This document shows, in pieces, positions 61,671 through 64,000 of a stretch of DNA of 64,000 nucleotides. This DNA is from Diplonema papillatum (lineage: Eukaryota; Euglenozoa; Diplonemea; Diplonemida; Diplonemidae): assembly GCA_030068145.1 (NCBI GenBank), contig JAPJBO010000134.1, forward strand, positions 1 through 64,000, read 5' to 3'. The translations under genes and the position numbers were made by a program. The notes beneath the pieces were generated by a model. That model was not told the DNA's origin and did not search any database. It saw only the letters and a list, made by a program, of their open reading frames with translations. Position 1 is the stretch's first letter, and every line of letters begins with the position of its first letter.

Positions 61671-63402
61671 GAAGAGGCTCTGCGGCTTTTCATAGGTATA
61701 GTGAGTCTATGCCAGGGGTCTCCAAGTATTGTTGTTGGGGCGGGAAATCCGGTGTGAGTTTTGACCAAAGCTCCTGCAAAACCGACAATTCCTTTCTGTG
61801 CAGTGGGGTTTCGCAACTGGCAGTCTCCTCAAGGATTTCCTACAAAGTAGGTGCTTATACAAAAAAGTCAAGAACGTGTTGTCGATTAAAGGTGTCTGGT
61901 GGCATTCCTGCTTGGTCCGCAAAGGTTTACCCCAATACTACTTTTTGGCAACGATTCCGCATGACGGACGTGCAGTTTCTTCTAGCAATCTTTGTGTGCT
62001 TCCGACGATTTCTTCTTTTCGAATGCTTTTACGTGGGGGGGTTTTAAACTGGTTCACAAAAAAATACACTGGTGTAACTAGATGATGAAAACAGGGGTTT
62101 GACCCAGTTCTTGGAGAGCTCGAATTTCGACTAAAAGCCCAAACGTGAGGACTTAATCGCCAAACAGCAGCAATCAATGGTCCTTCAACAGCAATACATG
62201 CTTCCGTCGGTAAGGGGCTCACTGCGCAGTGACATGGCTGTTGGTTGTTGCCAAGCCGGTCGTTATGCTTCACTTCTTCTCACAAAAGGGAGGTCGGTCC
62301 TGCTGTAGATACGTTAGAGTTTCCGACTCTCGCAATCGTGAGCAGCACACTTAAGATCTAGTCGACTGTTCCCTGCAGCATTTGCAAACTTTCAAGAAGA
62401 AATGCGGCGGAGAGTCACAGGTTGTTTGTTGTTGGTGTGGCTGATGAGACACAATAAGTACAAAAAGAAGTGCGTAGTTTTGTTGAAGGAAAAAAAAAGG
62501 CGCTGATACAAAAAAGGGACGGCGAGAGGTGTGAACAAACTCGTGCCGACTTTATTTTTGGTTTGCTTTTTCCTAAAGCTGTTCGTATTTTAAGAAGCCG
62601 GGTTTGTCTTCTTCTTCCCCAACGACAACAAGTGTCAGACTAGCTCACGCGAAGGTGTTGGGTTGGGTTGTTTGCCTTTCAGGGTCTTGAGCGACTTTTA
62701 AGAAATGTCGCGTTGAGGCACTTGCAATTTTTTTTATATGGGATTGAGGCCTAAGCAGGTAGAGTATTTTGGGGGTTAAATACAGTTGGCAGATAATCAC
62801 AATTAGTACCTGTTGGGGTAGGTAGTGCGTTCTTTTCGTTATGGCCCGTGCTTGATCGGCCCACCGGATCTTATCTTGCCGCACGCGAGCTTTTAAACTC
62901 CCATTCATACGCAAAAATCCTTGTGTCACATGACTTTCTGCACGCTAGGTGTAGCACAGCTCTTGTTGGCTACTTCTTGTCTCGCTGTTGGCCGACTGTA
63001 GACGATGTTGATGAATCACGTGCGGAAGCGGGCGACAGTAGGACTCGCGACAGGCAAGGCACTAGCAGTGCGAGACATCTGGGCAGCCCAGCACCAACAC
63101 CAATCTACCCGATTGCGACGAGTGTTGAAGCTGCCGTCGCTTAGAAGGTGGATCATGCCTGGGCAAACAAGCGACTCCAATCGGCGGCTTGCCCAATCCT
63201 TGCGATCGTTTCCCGCAGCAGGGCGACGCTATGAAGTCAACTGCAAACCGCCGCCTAACGTGGGCATCCGATTCAAGACATGCACCGTAGCAGCCCCAAA
63301 CAGGGGGATTGGGCTCAACCCGGCTTTTTGCGTGGTGAAGACAAAGAACATTGCACGCGGCAGTAGTAGTAGTAGTAGTATGTGTCGTCTGCCGAAGCAG
63401 CC

Positions 63403-63463
63403 TAATTCCAGCACCAATAGCGTATATTAATGCTGCTGCTGTTAAAAAGCTCGTAGTTGGATC
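63403..63463 (+). pseudogene. 18S rRNA fragment (530-loop side to V4)
   Basis: TAATTCCAGCACCAATAGCG, TATATTAATGCTGCTGCTGT and TAAAAAGCTCGTAGTTGGAT form the near-universal small-subunit rRNA stretch just before V4. The usual GCGG in front and V4 behind are absent, so only about 60 nt of rDNA are present. It is most likely a fragment carried in by a mobile element or by repair. Confidence 0.9.
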
Positions 63464-64000
63464 CAGAGCTCAGGTTGCAAGGTGGCCGAGACAGCAGGCG
63501 CAGGGGGCAGGTCTTGCCTTAGTTTTCTCTTCTTCATAGAGACCCGCCCCCGGCATCCCGACTGTCCAATCACTGTCGAGAAATTTTGCGCCTATTGTGA
63601 TGAGGTGATGCATCCTTGCTTAAGGGTGCACTCAGCCATCAGGCCATTGGCTGCTAAGCACACCCCGACCGGTCGATTTGCCACTTTTGTGGCCCTCTAT
63701 TCGCCGGGCGGTGCTGTCAGCACTTGTTCCGCGTCGCATCAAGTACATGATGCTGGCGGTTGGGGGATCGGCGACCGCGACTCAATTAAGGGGCGATCAA
63801 CAGTGTTGCCACGTGAAGGCCCCCCCATGACACCTGCACGCGGCAAATACAAAAAAAGAACTCCACCTACTACCCATATATTTATTATCATCTGCTAACT
63901 GTGTTTGAAGGAAAGACTTTGCGTTTTGTGAGTGTAGATTGCTATATCAATTTGATGTGGATTTTTGTCAATTGCAAATAAAAATAAAAAGATATACACG
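63464..64000. other. No supported gene
   Basis: A 138-codon frame (63482-63898) has no domain motif. AATAAAAATAAAAA near 63979 may be a polyadenylation signal of a gene lying to the left, but none is identified. Confidence 0.4.

Overview
The window is nuclear DNA of a eukaryote, most likely a single-celled alga or protist. It is gene-poor, has spliceosomal-type splice sites, and is packed with retroelements, DNA transposons, minisatellites and long (AC)n tracts. The only host gene I recognise with confidence is the first coding exon of a PGAM5-like phosphatase (minus strand, 14066-13590). A chromerid or other alveolate alga is a guess from general character only.

Positions 1-13589 form a nest of retroelements built around (AC)n microsatellites. 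In order: the tail of a short 'P' element; (AC)n; a tandem pair of RT-RNase H fossil elements, one long (V1) and one short with the same ends (V2); (AC)n; two short P elements head to tail (P1, P2); (AC)n; and a degenerate LINE (copy A). The 5' end of copy A matches the P elements, it carries an OTU cysteine protease domain and a type I RNase H, and its middle is interrupted by a second RT-RNase H fossil. A second LINE copy (B) follows, with an internal inversion. Then come ever shorter 5'-truncated LINE tails (C, D, E), each ending in (AC)n and each followed by the next. This nest lies antisense in what looks like the first intron of the PGAM5-like gene, and the microsatellite itself supplies the GT splice donor. 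A second, smaller nest of the same kind, on the other strand, lies at 60279-61252.

14067-24161 holds little recognisable coding DNA. It contains two tandem 1.45-1.48 kb foldback elements with arms of about 470 bp, set in (TA)n, and a 617-bp inverted-repeat element bounded by GGTACC. 24162-31700 has minisatellites, exon-like fragments, a 5'-truncated LINE copy with a 16-bp target-site duplication, and dispersed repeats shared with other parts of the window. 32118-36349 carries a pair of TIR elements, one 1.5 kb and one 321 bp. 41583-43375 has two opposed minisatellite arrays. 47499-48353 has two large hairpins. 55985-57892 repeats, in the same order, parts of 23136-24161, with a small hAT-like remnant between them. 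A fragment of 18S rRNA about 60 nt long lies at 63403-63463.

The observations most worth following are these: every long (AC)n tract here is bounded by retroelement ends from several families with convergent 3' termini; and a short motif (consensus TTTTTAGAGTGAAAGTTCGC) occurs about 14 times on one strand only, once as a clean 15-nt insertion relative to a sister copy. Most of 36.3-41.5, 43.4-45.9, 48.4-51.2, 51.7-55.9 and 61.3-63.4 kb shows nothing I can support.
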